Shown piece after piece: positions 25,136-34,761 of a stretch of 64,000 nt of DNA. The stretch comes from an uncultured bacterium (lineage in GTDB: Bacteria; Cyanobacteriota; Vampirovibrionia; Gastranaerophilales; Gastranaerophilaceae). The stretch is taken from contig CASDWH010000021.1 in NCBI GenBank assembly GCA_949284715.1, positions 1 through 64,000 on the forward strand, written 5' to 3'. A program made the position numbers and the translations under genes. Positions within the stretch are counted from its first letter, which is position 1; each line of letters starts with the position of its first letter. The notes under the pieces are model-generated. The model was given only the letters and a program-made list of their open reading frames with translations, did no database searches and had not been told where the DNA came from.

Positions 25136-26335
25136 TTATAAAGATTCTCTATAAATCTCTGCAACGGCTTCTTTGGTAGCATTAGTCGGCGCAATAGCAA
25201 GAAGCCCGTCAAGAGATGGCGTAGTAAAAGCCAGATTAACGAGATTTTCAACATCTTTTTCGGCAAACCCTTCTGAAGCAAGTTTTTCAGAAACACCGAC
25301 TGATGAAAGCCATTTATAAACACCCTCTGATGCTTTTTGAGCCTCGTCTGCTTCGCCTTTTAAACCCGGAGCAATCGGTTCAAGGATATATGCAAGCACT
25401 TCCGGTTTTGCTCTATAAATATTTTTAACAACAGCAGGCAAGAGCATGGCCAAGCCCAATCCGTGTGATAATTCGGGCTTGACGGCGCTTAACGGGTGTT
25501 CCAGCGCGTGGGTGTAGTGGAGAAGCCCGTTATCAAAACATACACCGGCCATCATAGCCGCATAAGTCAAATAATATCTTGCTTCAATATCTTCCGGTTT
25601 ATCAATGACAACCGGCAGATATTTTGCAACAAGGGTAATAACCTCTCTTGCAAGTGTAACTGTATACGGAGATGCGACTTTCGATGTTGCAGCTTCAACT
25701 ACATGGTTAACAGCATCAATTGATACATACCTGGTTTGTTTCGGAGATAATTTAGTCATTAAAGCCGGATCATCAATTGCATACATAGGATAAATACAAT
25801 CATAGGCAATTGCAGGTTTGTAATTTTTATCAGGGATAGTTACAACAGCAAACCTGTTTGTTTCGGAACCTGTACCGTGGGTAAGGTTAATTGCAACAAT
25901 CGGCGCTGCTTTTGACGGCACAAATTTAAACTCATACAAATCCTCGCAGGTTTTATCAGGATATTCAAGCAAAATTGCTACAGACTTTCCTGCATCTGTA
26001 GGAGAGCCGCCGCCTATAGATATAACAGCTTTTGCGCCAAATTCTTTTGCTTCTTTAACAGCTTCATTTACAGAAATTGTAGTAGGATTAGGAGTTACTT
26101 TATCATAGTTAATATAACCTATACCATGCTTAATTAAAGCCTTTTCAACATAATCCCAGGCACCTGTGGATTTATAAGCATTTCTTCCGCTCATAACTAT
26201 AACCCTGTCATAACCTTTTGTTTTAAGCTCCTCTGCTATAAAATCAATACGCTGAATAGCACCGGCGCCAAAGAACACAGATGTACGTGTTCTGATTTCC
26301 GAAATTTGGTTTACATCAAAACCTTTTTCCCACAT
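25136..26335 (-). CDS. Iron-containing alcohol dehydrogenase
   Basis: This 399-residue group III (iron-dependent) alcohol dehydrogenase reduces aldehydes with NAD(P)H or runs the reverse reaction. The nucleotide-binding GGGSPTDAGKS and the metal-binding region are visible: Asp and His in SIDAVNHVVEA, His in HYTHALEHPLS and His in ELSHGLGLAM. It resembles the butanol dehydrogenase/YiaY/lactaldehyde reductase group; the substrate is not determined. It is monocistronic, with AAAGGAGAG before the ATG and a strong terminator. A fermentative role fits an anaerobic host-associated lifestyle. Confidence 0.93.
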   Translation of the reverse strand: MWEKGFDVNQISEIRTRTSVFFGAGAIQRIDFIAEELKTKGYDRVIVMSGRNAYKSTGAWDYVEKALIKHGIGYINYDKVTPNPTTISVNEAVKEAKEFGAKAVISIGGGSPTDAGKSVAILLEYPDKTCEDLYEFKFVPSKAAPIVAINLTHGTGSETNRFAVVTIPDKNYKPAIAYDCIYPMYAIDDPALMTKLSPKQTRYVSIDAVNHVVEAATSKVASPYTVTLAREVITLVAKYLPVVIDKPEDIEARYYLTYAAMMAGVCFDNGLLHYTHALEHPLSAVKPELSHGLGLAMLLPAVVKNIYRAKPEVLAYILEPIAPGLKGEADEAQKASEGVYKWLSSVGVSEKLASEGFAEKDVENLVNLAFTTPSLDGLLAIAPTNATKEAVAEIYRESL

Positions 26336-26357
26336 AATAAACTCTCCTTTCTATATA

Positions 26358-26966
26358 CTAAAGATTTTTCATTCTAGAAGGCGGCCAGAAAAGAAATACT
26401 GCACGGCCAATAAATCTATCTTCCGGTAAAAAGCCCCAAAAACGGCTATCCTGTGAGTTGCCTCTGTTATCGCCCATCATAAAATACTGCCCTTCGGGAA
26501 TAACAAACGGCCCGCAATACATCTTGTCATTACACTTAATATAATCATATTTGCTTTGAATATACGGTTCATCTAAAGGTTTGTCATTAATAAAGACCGT
26601 ACAGGCACCATCCCCGGCTTCTTTTATTTCAAATTTGTCACCCGGCATACCGACTACACGTTTAATATAGGCAATATCCTTACAAAAAAATCCGGTTAAA
26701 CGTTTAAATACGCCGCCAAAAGTACTATCAAGCTCAACAAAGGGCGGATAAAAAATCATTATATCACCGCGTTCAGGGGCTGCGTAAAACCTTGAGAACC
26801 TTTCAACAAAAATTCTATCGCCTTCTAACAGAGTCGGATGCATAGAGCCTGACGGAATCCAGCGGATTTCACCGATAAAAAACCTTATTATAATAACCGC
26901 AACTATAACAAATGCTACTGTTTCAATCGTGTCGACCCAAAAACTTTTCACTTTTTCGTTGTGCAT
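26358..26966 (-). CDS. lepB: Signal peptidase I
   Basis: This membrane serine protease removes Sec signal peptides. One N-terminal transmembrane helix (about residues 12-30) is followed by box B SGSMHPTLLEGD with the nucleophile Ser, box D YIKRVVGMPGD with the general-base Lys, and box E GDNRGNSQDSR. The length of 202 residues is typical of single-pass bacterial enzymes. It overlaps the upstream prenyl synthase gene by 19 bases, forming an operon. Confidence 0.95.
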   Translation of the reverse strand: MHNEKVKSFWVDTIETVAFVIVAVIIIRFFIGEIRWIPSGSMHPTLLEGDRIFVERFSRFYAAPERGDIMIFYPPFVELDSTFGGVFKRLTGFFCKDIAYIKRVVGMPGDKFEIKEAGDGACTVFINDKPLDEPYIQSKYDYIKCNDKMYCGPFVIPEGQYFMMGDNRGNSQDSRFWGFLPEDRFIGRAVFLFWPPSRMKNL

Positions 26967-27781
26967 AAACTCTCCTTAATCAATTGGATTAATTGCGCTT
27001 TATAAATACTGTCAGGCACTTCACTAATTATTTTTAACATTTTTTCTATCTCATTATCTATTAAAGCATTTGTTTTTTCAATCGCAAAACTTACATCATT
27101 TTTTTTGAAATAAAAAATGTCAGGAGCCGTGTAAATACCATTTTTTCTATCAGATTCTGAACATTCAATAAAAGCATTAAGGTCATTTTTAATCTGAAAA
27201 GCAATTCCAAAGGCCGTACCCAATTCATAAGCTGCATCAGGATTAACGGACTGTGACAATATAGCCGCACCTTTTAGTATTGAGGCAAAAAGCGAAGCCG
27301 TCTTCCCCGTTGTTTTTAACAAATACTCTTCCATAGAAGGAATTTCTCCTCGTTTTATGTACTGGGAAATCTCAGCTTTGCACATCTTTTCAAATGTTTC
27401 ATGAAAAAGTGAGATAATTTCAGTGTTATTTAACCTGATTATTTTTTTCATCCCGAAACTTGCGAGAAAATCCCCAGCCAGAACTGCAAATTTAGAATCA
27501 AAAACAGAATGCAAGGTTCTCATACCACGCCGGAGTGATGCATCATCAATAATATCGTCATGAATAAGAGAGGCTGTGTGAAGTATTTCCCCTGCGGAAA
27601 TAATCTTTGTCTGTTCTTCTGTAATACCGCCCTGACACGCCATTATATAAAGAAAAGCAAGCCGCGGCCTGATTCTTTTTGCATTTCTAAGGAGCAGATT
27701 ATCCAGTATGCTTTTAAACTCCGATGTTTCAAGGTCATACCCTGTCAACTCGCTCTCTATTTGTGTAATAAATTCATCCAT
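26948..27781 (-). CDS. Polyprenyl synthase-family protein with altered second aspartate motif
   Basis: This all-helical E-type prenyl diphosphate synthase fold has an intact first aspartate-rich motif, HDDIIDD with the following RRG, at about residues 74-87. The KRIRPRL substrate-binding region is also present. The second aspartate-rich motif, normally DDxxD, reads NDLNA in AFQIKNDLNAF at about residue 200, and the usual lysine/glycine block after it is degenerate. At 277 residues it is shorter than long-chain synthases. It could still be active with changed metal binding, or be a partner subunit of a heteromeric synthase. An extended -10 box lies six bases before the ATG, predicting a leaderless mRNA. 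Confidence 0.8.
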   Translation of the reverse strand: MDEFITQIESELTGYDLETSEFKSILDNLLLRNAKRIRPRLAFLYIMACQGGITEEQTKIISAGEILHTASLIHDDIIDDASLRRGMRTLHSVFDSKFAVLAGDFLASFGMKKIIRLNNTEIISLFHETFEKMCKAEISQYIKRGEIPSMEEYLLKTTGKTASLFASILKGAAILSQSVNPDAAYELGTAFGIAFQIKNDLNAFIECSESDRKNGIYTAPDIFYFKKNDVSFAIEKTNALIDNEIEKMLKIISEVPDSIYKAQLIQLIKESLCTTKK

Positions 27782-27787
27782 ACATAA

Positions 27788-27796
27788 ATCATATCA
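27788..27796 (-). promoter_or_regulatory. Extended -10 promoter (TGATATGAT), leaderless type
   Basis: On the minus strand TGA-TATGAT is followed by six bases and the ATG at 27781. It would drive the prenyl synthase-lepB operon. Confidence 0.6.
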
Positions 27797-27944
27797 CAAA
27801 TGCTGCTCAGTAAAATAAACCACACAGGTCAAATTTGACTTTTAGGAAATTAAAATTAAATAATCCATATAGTGGATATTTTAGAATTCTGCTTAAGAAA
27901 TTTTTAAAAATTTCCGTAAAAGATACGGGAAGGAAATTATAAGT

Positions 27945-28637
27945 ATGTTTTCATCAATGATTCAAAACTTATTATCATCCGGCGGGCAAGCGCAGGCAAT
28001 GCAAAGATATGACACCCTGAACCGTTATGTTGATAATTTTAACAAGCAGATAAAAGCACAAAATCCTGCTGATATGATTCAGCAGGGGATAAGCAATATG
28101 GAGAGTGTGCAGCCGTATAACGGGCCGAGTTTTGATAATGTCTTGAAAGCAAGTGCAAAAACACCTTTTGGGTCATTGTTAACAGGAAAAGCATTAAATG
28201 TCAATGCCCAAAGGGTAAATGATGCGGATTACGGAAACGAAATCAGCGCAGATACTCCTAATAAAAAACAAATTTTAAACCTTGTCACAAGCGTATCAAG
28301 GAAACACGGTGTTGATGATAAACTTGTAAAAGCGCTTATAAAACAAGAATCAGGATTTAACCCAAAAGCAAAATCTCATGCCGGCGCGCTGGGCCTAATG
28401 CAATTAATGCCGTCGACAGCCAAAGGACTGGGAGTAACTGATCCGCTGAATCCGGTACAAAATGTAGAGGGCGGGGTTAAATATCTGAAATCAATGCTTG
28501 ACAGATATAACGGGAATGTTATTCTTGCTCTTGCAGCGTATAATGCAGGGCCTAACGCAGTTGACAAATACTCGGGAGTCCCGCCGTATAAAGAAACTCA
28601 AAATTATGTAAGAAACATTCTGTCTGATTATCTATAG
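27945..28637 (+). CDS. Lytic transglycosylase (SLT domain)
   Basis: This goose-type/SLT family lytic transglycosylase cleaves the MurNAc-GlcNAc bond of peptidoglycan. The C-terminal domain (about residues 105-230) has catalytic Glu in IKQESGFNPKAKS, then GALGLMQLMPSTAKGLGV, NVEGGVKYLK and LALAAYNAGPNAVDKYSGVPPYKET. The first 100 residues are Gln/Asn-rich and lack a signal peptide, so export by a dedicated route (for example as a flagellar or secretion-associated hydrolase) is possible. AAGGAAATTATAAGT precedes the ATG. Confidence 0.88.
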   Translation: MFSSMIQNLLSSGGQAQAMQRYDTLNRYVDNFNKQIKAQNPADMIQQGISNMESVQPYNGPSFDNVLKASAKTPFGSLLTGKALNVNAQRVNDADYGNEISADTPNKKQILNLVTSVSRKHGVDDKLVKALIKQESGFNPKAKSHAGALGLMQLMPSTAKGLGVTDPLNPVQNVEGGVKYLKSMLDRYNGNVILALAAYNAGPNAVDKYSGVPPYKETQNYVRNILSDYL

Positions 28638-28800
28638 AGCCGGAAAGCAGATAATACCGGCTCCATTCCAGATTGGTACTACTGTCCATTTTAGTAATGC
28701 AGGGTGTAATTTTGCTGCACCCAAAACCACGCAGCTACTCTGAGAGAGATAGAACTGCCGCGGTGCAAAATACCCTGCAATGCGTGTTAATCCGGCTAGC
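28637..28800. repeat. Non-coding stretch with imperfect inverted repeats
   Basis: GAGCCGG/CCGGCTC at 28637-28663 can form a stem but lacks a T run. AATGCAGGGTGTAATTTT at about 28697 is repeated in inverted orientation as AAAATACCCTGCAAT at about 28781. CCGGCTAGCCGG lies at about 28793. AGGGTGTAATTT...TGCACC resembles the palindrome at 634-660 of this window. These may be remnants of a short dispersed repeat or a structured RNA; no gene is evident. Confidence 0.35.
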
Positions 28801-28877
28801 CGGAAAGTATTAGCTATCTCCATTAAATTCACTCTTTTGGATAATTGAACTTTTTTGCAAAAGTGTAATATGTGTAT

Positions 28878-29018
28878 ATGAAATTGGCTAAATTTTTCAA
28901 AATATTATCATACAAAATTAACAAGTACGATAACAAGTACAAAACAAATCCTTTCACCCGACCGCGCCCGATAACGCTTGTCTGGGTAGAAGAAGATAAA
29001 AAGAACCTGAAAAAATAG
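28878..29018 (+). CDS. Possible small basic protein (46 aa)
   Basis: A 46-codon ORF starts MKLAKFFKILSYKINKYDN and ends TLVWVEEDKKNLKK. It is basic with an amphipathic N-terminal helix. A weak -10-like TAATAT lies six bases before the ATG, the same spacing as other leaderless genes here, and there is no ribosome-binding site. Short length and lack of a recognised family keep confidence low. Confidence 0.35.
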   Translation: MKLAKFFKILSYKINKYDNKYKTNPFTRPRPITLVWVEEDKKNLKK

Positions 29019-29107
29019 TTGTAAACGCTGGAATACTATAAGAGCTTAGCATTATATATTTCTTTGTTTATGTTATAATTATAAAAAAAGTAAATGAGGG
29101 AATTATA

Positions 29108-30205
29108 ATGCTAAGAGCCGGAATAGTGGGACTACCAAACGTTGGAAAATCAACATTATTTAATGCACTTACCGCGACAAAAAACGCTCAGAGTGCAAAT
29201 TATCCGTTCTGCACAATTGAACCAAATGTCGGTGTTGTCGTTGTGCCGGATGAAAGACTGCAAGTACTTGCAGATTTATGCAAATCAAAAGAAATTATAC
29301 CAACTGTTATTGAATTTGTAGACATCGCAGGTCTTGTAAAAGGAGCCTCTAACGGAGAAGGACTTGGCAATCAATTTTTGCACAACATTAGAGAGGTTGA
29401 TGCAATTATTCAGGTAGTACGCTGTTTTGATGATGAAAATACAATCCATGTATCAGGCAAAGTTAATCCGCTTGACGATATCGAAACAATTAATACAGAA
29501 CTTGCGCTTGCTGACCTGTCCACTATAGAAAAACGAGCCGCAAGGATTTCAAAACAAGCAAAAGGCGGCGATAAAGATGCCGTTCTGGAAGATAAAGTTT
29601 TGAAAAAACTCACAGAACTCCTTGCGGATTGTTCTTTTATAAATATAAAAGAACACTTCAATGAGGATGAACAAGCGGTTATAAAACAGCTCAATCTAAT
29701 GTCTGTAAAACCTATTATTTACTGTGCAAATGTTTCAGAATTTGATTTAAAAGACGGAAATGAATATACAAAACAGGTCGGCGAATACGCTAAAAAACAC
29801 GGCGCTGAAATGGTTATTATTTCCGCTAAAATAGAAGAAGAACTTGTAGATTTAGGCCCAGAGGAAGCAAAAGAATATTTGCACGATTTAGGTGTTGAAG
29901 ACAGCGGCATTGATAAAATGATTAAATCTGTATATTCACTTCTCAATCTGATTACATTTATCACGGCAGGCGAAAAAGAAGTGCATGCCTGGACTATTGT
30001 TAAAGGTACAAAAGCTCCTCAGGCAGCAGGGGTTATTCATACTGATTTTGAAAAAGGTTTTATAAGAGCAGAAATTACCCCCTACAAGGATTTTGCCCAG
30101 CTCGGCTCCTATGTTGCCTGCAAAGAAAAAGGTGTAACAAGACTCGAAGGCAAAGATTATATTGTTCAAGACGGAGATTTAGTGCATTTCCGGTTCGCAG
30201 TGTAA
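29108..30205 (+). CDS. ychF: Ribosome-binding ATPase YchF
   Basis: This Obg-family P-loop protein (365 residues) prefers ATP over GTP and binds the ribosome, with roles in stress response. G1 is GLPNVGKST, the switch region is NYPFCTIEPNVGVV, G3 is DIAGLVKGAS, and G4 is the YchF-type NVSE in place of NKxD, which explains the ATP preference. A coiled-coil domain spans about 130-200 and a TGS domain closes the protein (TFITAGEKEVHAWTI...). An extended TGTTATAAT promoter lies at 29071-29079 with a GAGGGA ribosome-binding site. It ends one base before a convergent flagellar gene. Confidence 0.97.
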   Translation: MLRAGIVGLPNVGKSTLFNALTATKNAQSANYPFCTIEPNVGVVVVPDERLQVLADLCKSKEIIPTVIEFVDIAGLVKGASNGEGLGNQFLHNIREVDAIIQVVRCFDDENTIHVSGKVNPLDDIETINTELALADLSTIEKRAARISKQAKGGDKDAVLEDKVLKKLTELLADCSFINIKEHFNEDEQAVIKQLNLMSVKPIIYCANVSEFDLKDGNEYTKQVGEYAKKHGAEMVIISAKIEEELVDLGPEEAKEYLHDLGVEDSGIDKMIKSVYSLLNLITFITAGEKEVHAWTIVKGTKAPQAAGVIHTDFEKGFIRAEITPYKDFAQLGSYVACKEKGVTRLEGKDYIVQDGDLVHFRFAV

Positions 30206-30206
30206 A

Positions 30207-30593
30207 CTAAGCCTCATTATCACGGGTATCAATTACATTACCGGAGGCCTGCTCTGCCTCATAAGGGTTGTATTTATTTCTGAACTTAACCTTAGATGAA
30301 ACTATGTCAAGTTCATACTTAACATCTTCCATATCCTTCTGGAGTTTCTGAATATTCTGTCCTTCTATTTCTAATATTTCTTTCTTTATTTTTTCAACAA
30401 TTTGTTTTTGCTTAGTTGTCATTTTAAGATAACGCAAAATTAATCCAAGTTCTGTAACAACTCTTTTTCTATGGTTAAGCATAGTCAGCGCATCATTATA
30501 TAATTCCTTTTCCAGCATTCTGGAAATCTGGATTGCCATTTCTTTTAACTGGTTATAATACATCATCAATTGTTGAAACTGTTTTTCCACCAC
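30207..30593 (-). CDS. FliT/FlgN-like flagellar chaperone candidate
   Basis: The 128-residue all-helical, charged protein is third in a FlaG-like/FliS operon; its start overlaps the fliS stop by a base. FliT-type export chaperones often occupy this position. The sequence (QQLMMYYNQLKEMAIQISRMLEKELYNDALTMLNHRKRVV...) matches the size and heptad pattern of FliT/FlgN proteins, but no diagnostic motif is visible. The call therefore rests on context. Confidence 0.55.
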   Translation of the reverse strand: MVEKQFQQLMMYYNQLKEMAIQISRMLEKELYNDALTMLNHRKRVVTELGLILRYLKMTTKQKQIVEKIKKEILEIEGQNIQKLQKDMEDVKYELDIVSSKVKFRNKYNPYEAEQASGNVIDTRDNEA

Positions 30594-31072
30594 TAAACTC
30601 CATAATCATGCTGCGAATTTTGCTCAGCGTTTAACTCTTCTTCATAGCGCAATTTTTCTTCTTCCTGCTCAGATTTCGATAAATCCTGATTTACAATCCG
30701 GATAGCCTCTAAGAACGCATCTCTTATGCCTGTTAAATCAGTTATCACGGTATTTAATTCATTCAAATCTCTGTGTATGCTTATTTTAGTCAATTTATTT
30801 ATCTGTCTGTTATAAAACAAATACAGGTGTTTAGATGTATCGTTCCCGTTTTCTAAATCTATAGTCCGCATAAACTCTCTTAAAATCTGTTTAGCACTGT
30901 TAATATTTGATGTTTTTTCTGCGTACTTCTTTTCTTCTATTGCAGTCTTAGCTTTGCCCAGAAATTGTATACAAGCATCAAACAACATAATCATAATTTT
31001 TTTTGGATCAGCAGTGTTTACATTGCTCTCCTGATATTTTTTTACATATTTGTTATATGGATTATAACTCAT
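30593..31072 (-). CDS. fliS: Flagellin chaperone FliS
   Basis: FliS binds flagellin's C-terminus in the cytoplasm and prevents premature polymerisation. The 159-residue protein begins NPYNKYVKKYQESNVNTADPKKIMIMLFDACI, the hallmark of the family. A four-helix bundle follows (LREFMRTIDLENG..TSKHLYLFYNRQINKLTKIS), and then an extra acidic tail of about 30 residues. It lies 4 bases downstream of the FlaG-like gene. No fliC or fliD is in the window. Confidence 0.92.
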   Translation of the reverse strand: MSYNPYNKYVKKYQESNVNTADPKKIMIMLFDACIQFLGKAKTAIEEKKYAEKTSNINSAKQILREFMRTIDLENGNDTSKHLYLFYNRQINKLTKISIHRDLNELNTVITDLTGIRDAFLEAIRIVNQDLSKSEQEEEKLRYEEELNAEQNSQHDYGV

Positions 31073-31076
31073 AGTT

Positions 31077-31535
31077 TTAAACTTTCTTGTTGATAAAAAT
31101 ACCTGTACCCATATTTAGTTTAGATATTAAATAACTTAACTCTTCCGGAGTAATCGTACCTATCAGTCTGTCTGTTATTCTATCATATAATTCAATGTTT
31201 TCCAAGTTCTTACTTAATTTAGTATAAAATCCTTTATTATCACCATCAAGAAGAAGTAAATCATCCGGATTAATCCCGCCTTCTTCGCCTTCCTGTTCTT
31301 CAGGGAAATCTTCGGACTCCTCTTCCTCTCCGTCAGCCTCCTCTTGATTTTGTTTTCTGCGTTTACGATTTTCTTCTTTCTCTTCATTAACCCGTTCTTG
31401 CTGGGTTAACTCCTGAACTATCATACTTTTTTCGGTATCTTCTTTGGATATTTCTTCACTTTCACGGGAATAGTCAAGGGAAGTAGATTCCTTTATCATC
31501 CCTGTATTAGACATTGATAATCCGTCCATTCCCAT
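31077..31535 (-). CDS. FlaG-like protein with a long acidic insert
   Basis: The C-terminal 50 residues (ENIELYDRITDRLIGTITPEELSYLISKLNMGTGIFINKK) fit the FlaG pattern of VxVxDxxTxxxIRxIPxExxxxxxxxxxxxxGLxxD. Most of residues 25-95 are a low-complexity, strongly acidic Glu-rich region with a short basic KRRKQ patch, presumably disordered. The FlaG-FliS order in one operon supports the call. FlaG affects flagellar filament length. The start ATG at 31535 is chosen because the neighbouring promoter is divergent to it. Confidence 0.7.
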   Translation of the reverse strand: MGMDGLSMSNTGMIKESTSLDYSRESEEISKEDTEKSMIVQELTQQERVNEEKEENRKRRKQNQEEADGEEEESEDFPEEQEGEEGGINPDDLLLLDGDNKGFYTKLSKNLENIELYDRITDRLIGTITPEELSYLISKLNMGTGIFINKKV

Positions 31536-31567
31536 TTTAATATTCCTTTACATAGTACCTTAATATA

Positions 31568-31576
31568 TGATATAAT
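31568..31576 (+). promoter_or_regulatory. Extended -10 promoter (TGATATAAT) for the 31.6 kb gene
   Basis: TGA-TATAAT lies 44 bases before the GTG start, giving a normal leader with an AGAAGGA ribosome-binding site. This contrasts with the leaderless genes in the window. Confidence 0.65.
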
Positions 31577-31620
31577 TCTTTTGTGTTTATTACTATCATT
31601 TAAAAGAAGGATTAAGAGCA

Positions 31621-32367
31621 GTGGATAAGAACAGTTACAGTGAATTTATGGAGAATTTGTATAAATTTCCTTTATGGATTAAGCAGGCTATTTATATTAA
31701 TCTCTCAACCGATTTAAAAAAATACCTGAGTCAGGATTTTATCTCTGCACAACAGGATGAGTTATTTCACGTGTATCAGCCTAAATTATCAGAATTAGGG
31801 TTGCAGGAACTCGAAAGTAAAGATAGCTGCTGGGATGATTATATTTACACCTTTCTTAACTGCTGCAAAAACAATATGAATTTAGTTGAAATTGCACTTG
31901 CAGGAGAATTTTCGATGGAAGAAATGGCTAAAGCCTTTACATTCTGCATGGATCAAAAATATTTCACTGAAGATATCCCTATATTAGTTTCCTCTATAGC
32001 AGGATTTATCGCAGGAAAATACAGAACAGGCGAGTATTTTATAAGAGCAGGGAAAATGACTATTGATGACCTCGAAAAAGTACTTGCCAGGCAACAGGAG
32101 CTGCAAGCAAAAGGCAAACACGTATTTATTGCAGAGTTAATGGTTCAAATGGGCATAATAAAAGAAAAAGATATGAGAAGTGTTATGCTTATTAAGGAAG
32201 AAGCCGGCAAAAAGTTTGTTCTTACAGAAGATAATATTCCTAAAGTAATCGGCAGCGAGCAAGACCTGGATATCCTCGCTGAAAACCAAAAACTAAAAGA
32301 AGAATGTGAAATTTTAAAAGTTAAACTATCGCGTATACTTACCTTTATCAAAGAAAATAAAATGTAA
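31621..32367 (+). CDS. Protein with a MshEN/PilB-N-like C-terminal domain, no ATPase
   Basis: The 248-residue protein starts at GTG (AGAAGGA ribosome-binding site). The first 120 residues are helical and unrecognised. Residues about 140-200 (FIRAGKMTIDDLEKVLARQQELQ... then AELMVQMGIIKEKDMRSVMLIKEE) follow the two-repeat pattern of the N-terminal domain of GspE/PilB/MshE ATPases, which in some family members binds cyclic-di-GMP. The catalytic ATPase domain is absent. A C-terminal coiled coil follows. It may be a regulator of pilus or flagellar activity. It sits 2 bases before the asparaginase gene, so the two are probably co-transcribed. Confidence 0.55.
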   Translation: MDKNSYSEFMENLYKFPLWIKQAIYINLSTDLKKYLSQDFISAQQDELFHVYQPKLSELGLQELESKDSCWDDYIYTFLNCCKNNMNLVEIALAGEFSMEEMAKAFTFCMDQKYFTEDIPILVSSIAGFIAGKYRTGEYFIRAGKMTIDDLEKVLARQQELQAKGKHVFIAELMVQMGIIKEKDMRSVMLIKEEAGKKFVLTEDNIPKVIGSEQDLDILAENQKLKEECEILKVKLSRILTFIKENKM

Positions 32368-32369
32368 TC

Positions 32370-33269
32370 ATGCTTTTAAAATATGTACGGAACGGGTTAA
32401 CAGAAGAAGAGCATTTAGTAGAGTTTTCCGACGGGAAAACTGGCGGAGAGAACATATATTACCTGCGTTCCTGCGCAAAGCCGCTGCAAGCGTCTTTAAT
32501 GTTAGATTTTGATATACCACAAATATTCAAACTAACATCAGAAGAAATAGCTTTGACATGCGCATCACACGCCGGCGAAAATGTGCATGTACGTTTGGCA
32601 GAATCTTTATTGACAAAATTCGGTCTGAAACTCTCTGATTTAAAATGCGGTGTCCACCCGCCGATATCAAAAAATTCAGATTTTGATTTAAAAATCAGAG
32701 GGATTGCCCCCAATGAACTCTACAACAACTGTGTCGGCAAACACCTGCTGTTTCTAGCTATCAGCAAAGCTAACGGATGGGATTTAAAAACATACGACCT
32801 TCCCGAACATCCGCTTCAGCAATTAGTAAAAAAACGCATCAACGAGCTTTGTAATATAAATAAAGATTATCCTGTAACAAAAGACGGCTGCGGAGTTCCT
32901 ATACTATCTATGCCTCTTAATAACATTGTTCAGGGATACAAAAATCTGTTTTCTAACCCAAAATACGAAATAATAAAAAACGCATTCCTCAAGCACCCGT
33001 ATATAATCGGAGGAGAAAACAGACTTGATACAGAAATAATGGAAGCAAACAAGAAATTAATAGCAAAAGTCGGAGCCGGCGGGCTTTGTATTATCTACAA
33101 CACCAAATCAGAAGAGTGTATAGGAGTCAAAGTAAAAGACTGCTCAATGGAGGCGCGCCGAATTGCGGCACTTGAATATCTTAACAGCCTGGGATGGGGG
33201 GTTTTTAACTGCGATAATACAATCAAAACTCTGCACGGCGATATAATAGGCAAAATCATTCTCACATAA
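32370..33269 (+). CDS. Asparaginase II-family protein
   Basis: The 299-residue protein belongs to the asparaginase_II family (PF06089 type), hydrolysing L-asparagine to aspartate and ammonia. Signatures include RSCAKPLQA, LTCASHAGENVH, KCGVHPPISK, NNCVGKHLLFLAI, DGCGVPILSMPL and the C-terminal KVGAGGLCIIYN. It lies 2 bases downstream of the MshEN-like gene. Assignment to the family is firm; activity on asparagine specifically is inferred. Confidence 0.88.
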   Translation: MLLKYVRNGLTEEEHLVEFSDGKTGGENIYYLRSCAKPLQASLMLDFDIPQIFKLTSEEIALTCASHAGENVHVRLAESLLTKFGLKLSDLKCGVHPPISKNSDFDLKIRGIAPNELYNNCVGKHLLFLAISKANGWDLKTYDLPEHPLQQLVKKRINELCNINKDYPVTKDGCGVPILSMPLNNIVQGYKNLFSNPKYEIIKNAFLKHPYIIGGENRLDTEIMEANKKLIAKVGAGGLCIIYNTKSEECIGVKVKDCSMEARRIAALEYLNSLGWGVFNCDNTIKTLHGDIIGKIILT

Positions 33270-33295
33270 TTATTAAAATTCACATTAATATAAGA

Positions 33296-33324
33296 TTGCA
33301 GAAGAAAAATGTTTGTGTTAGAAT
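33296..33324 (+). promoter_or_regulatory. Sigma-70 promoter of atpD-atpC
   Basis: TTGCAG, a 17-base spacer and TAGAAT lie upstream of atpD, followed by AAAGAGGAGAG as ribosome-binding site. Confidence 0.65.
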
Positions 33325-33336
33325 TAACTTGTTTAA

Positions 33337-34758
<1,422 letters not shown>

Positions 34759-34761
34759 TTT

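Noticed and set aside
28632-28832. A 66-codon minus-strand ORF downstream of the lytic transglycosylase
   Set aside because: It lies in the inverted-repeat region, has no start signal and is not similar to any protein I know.
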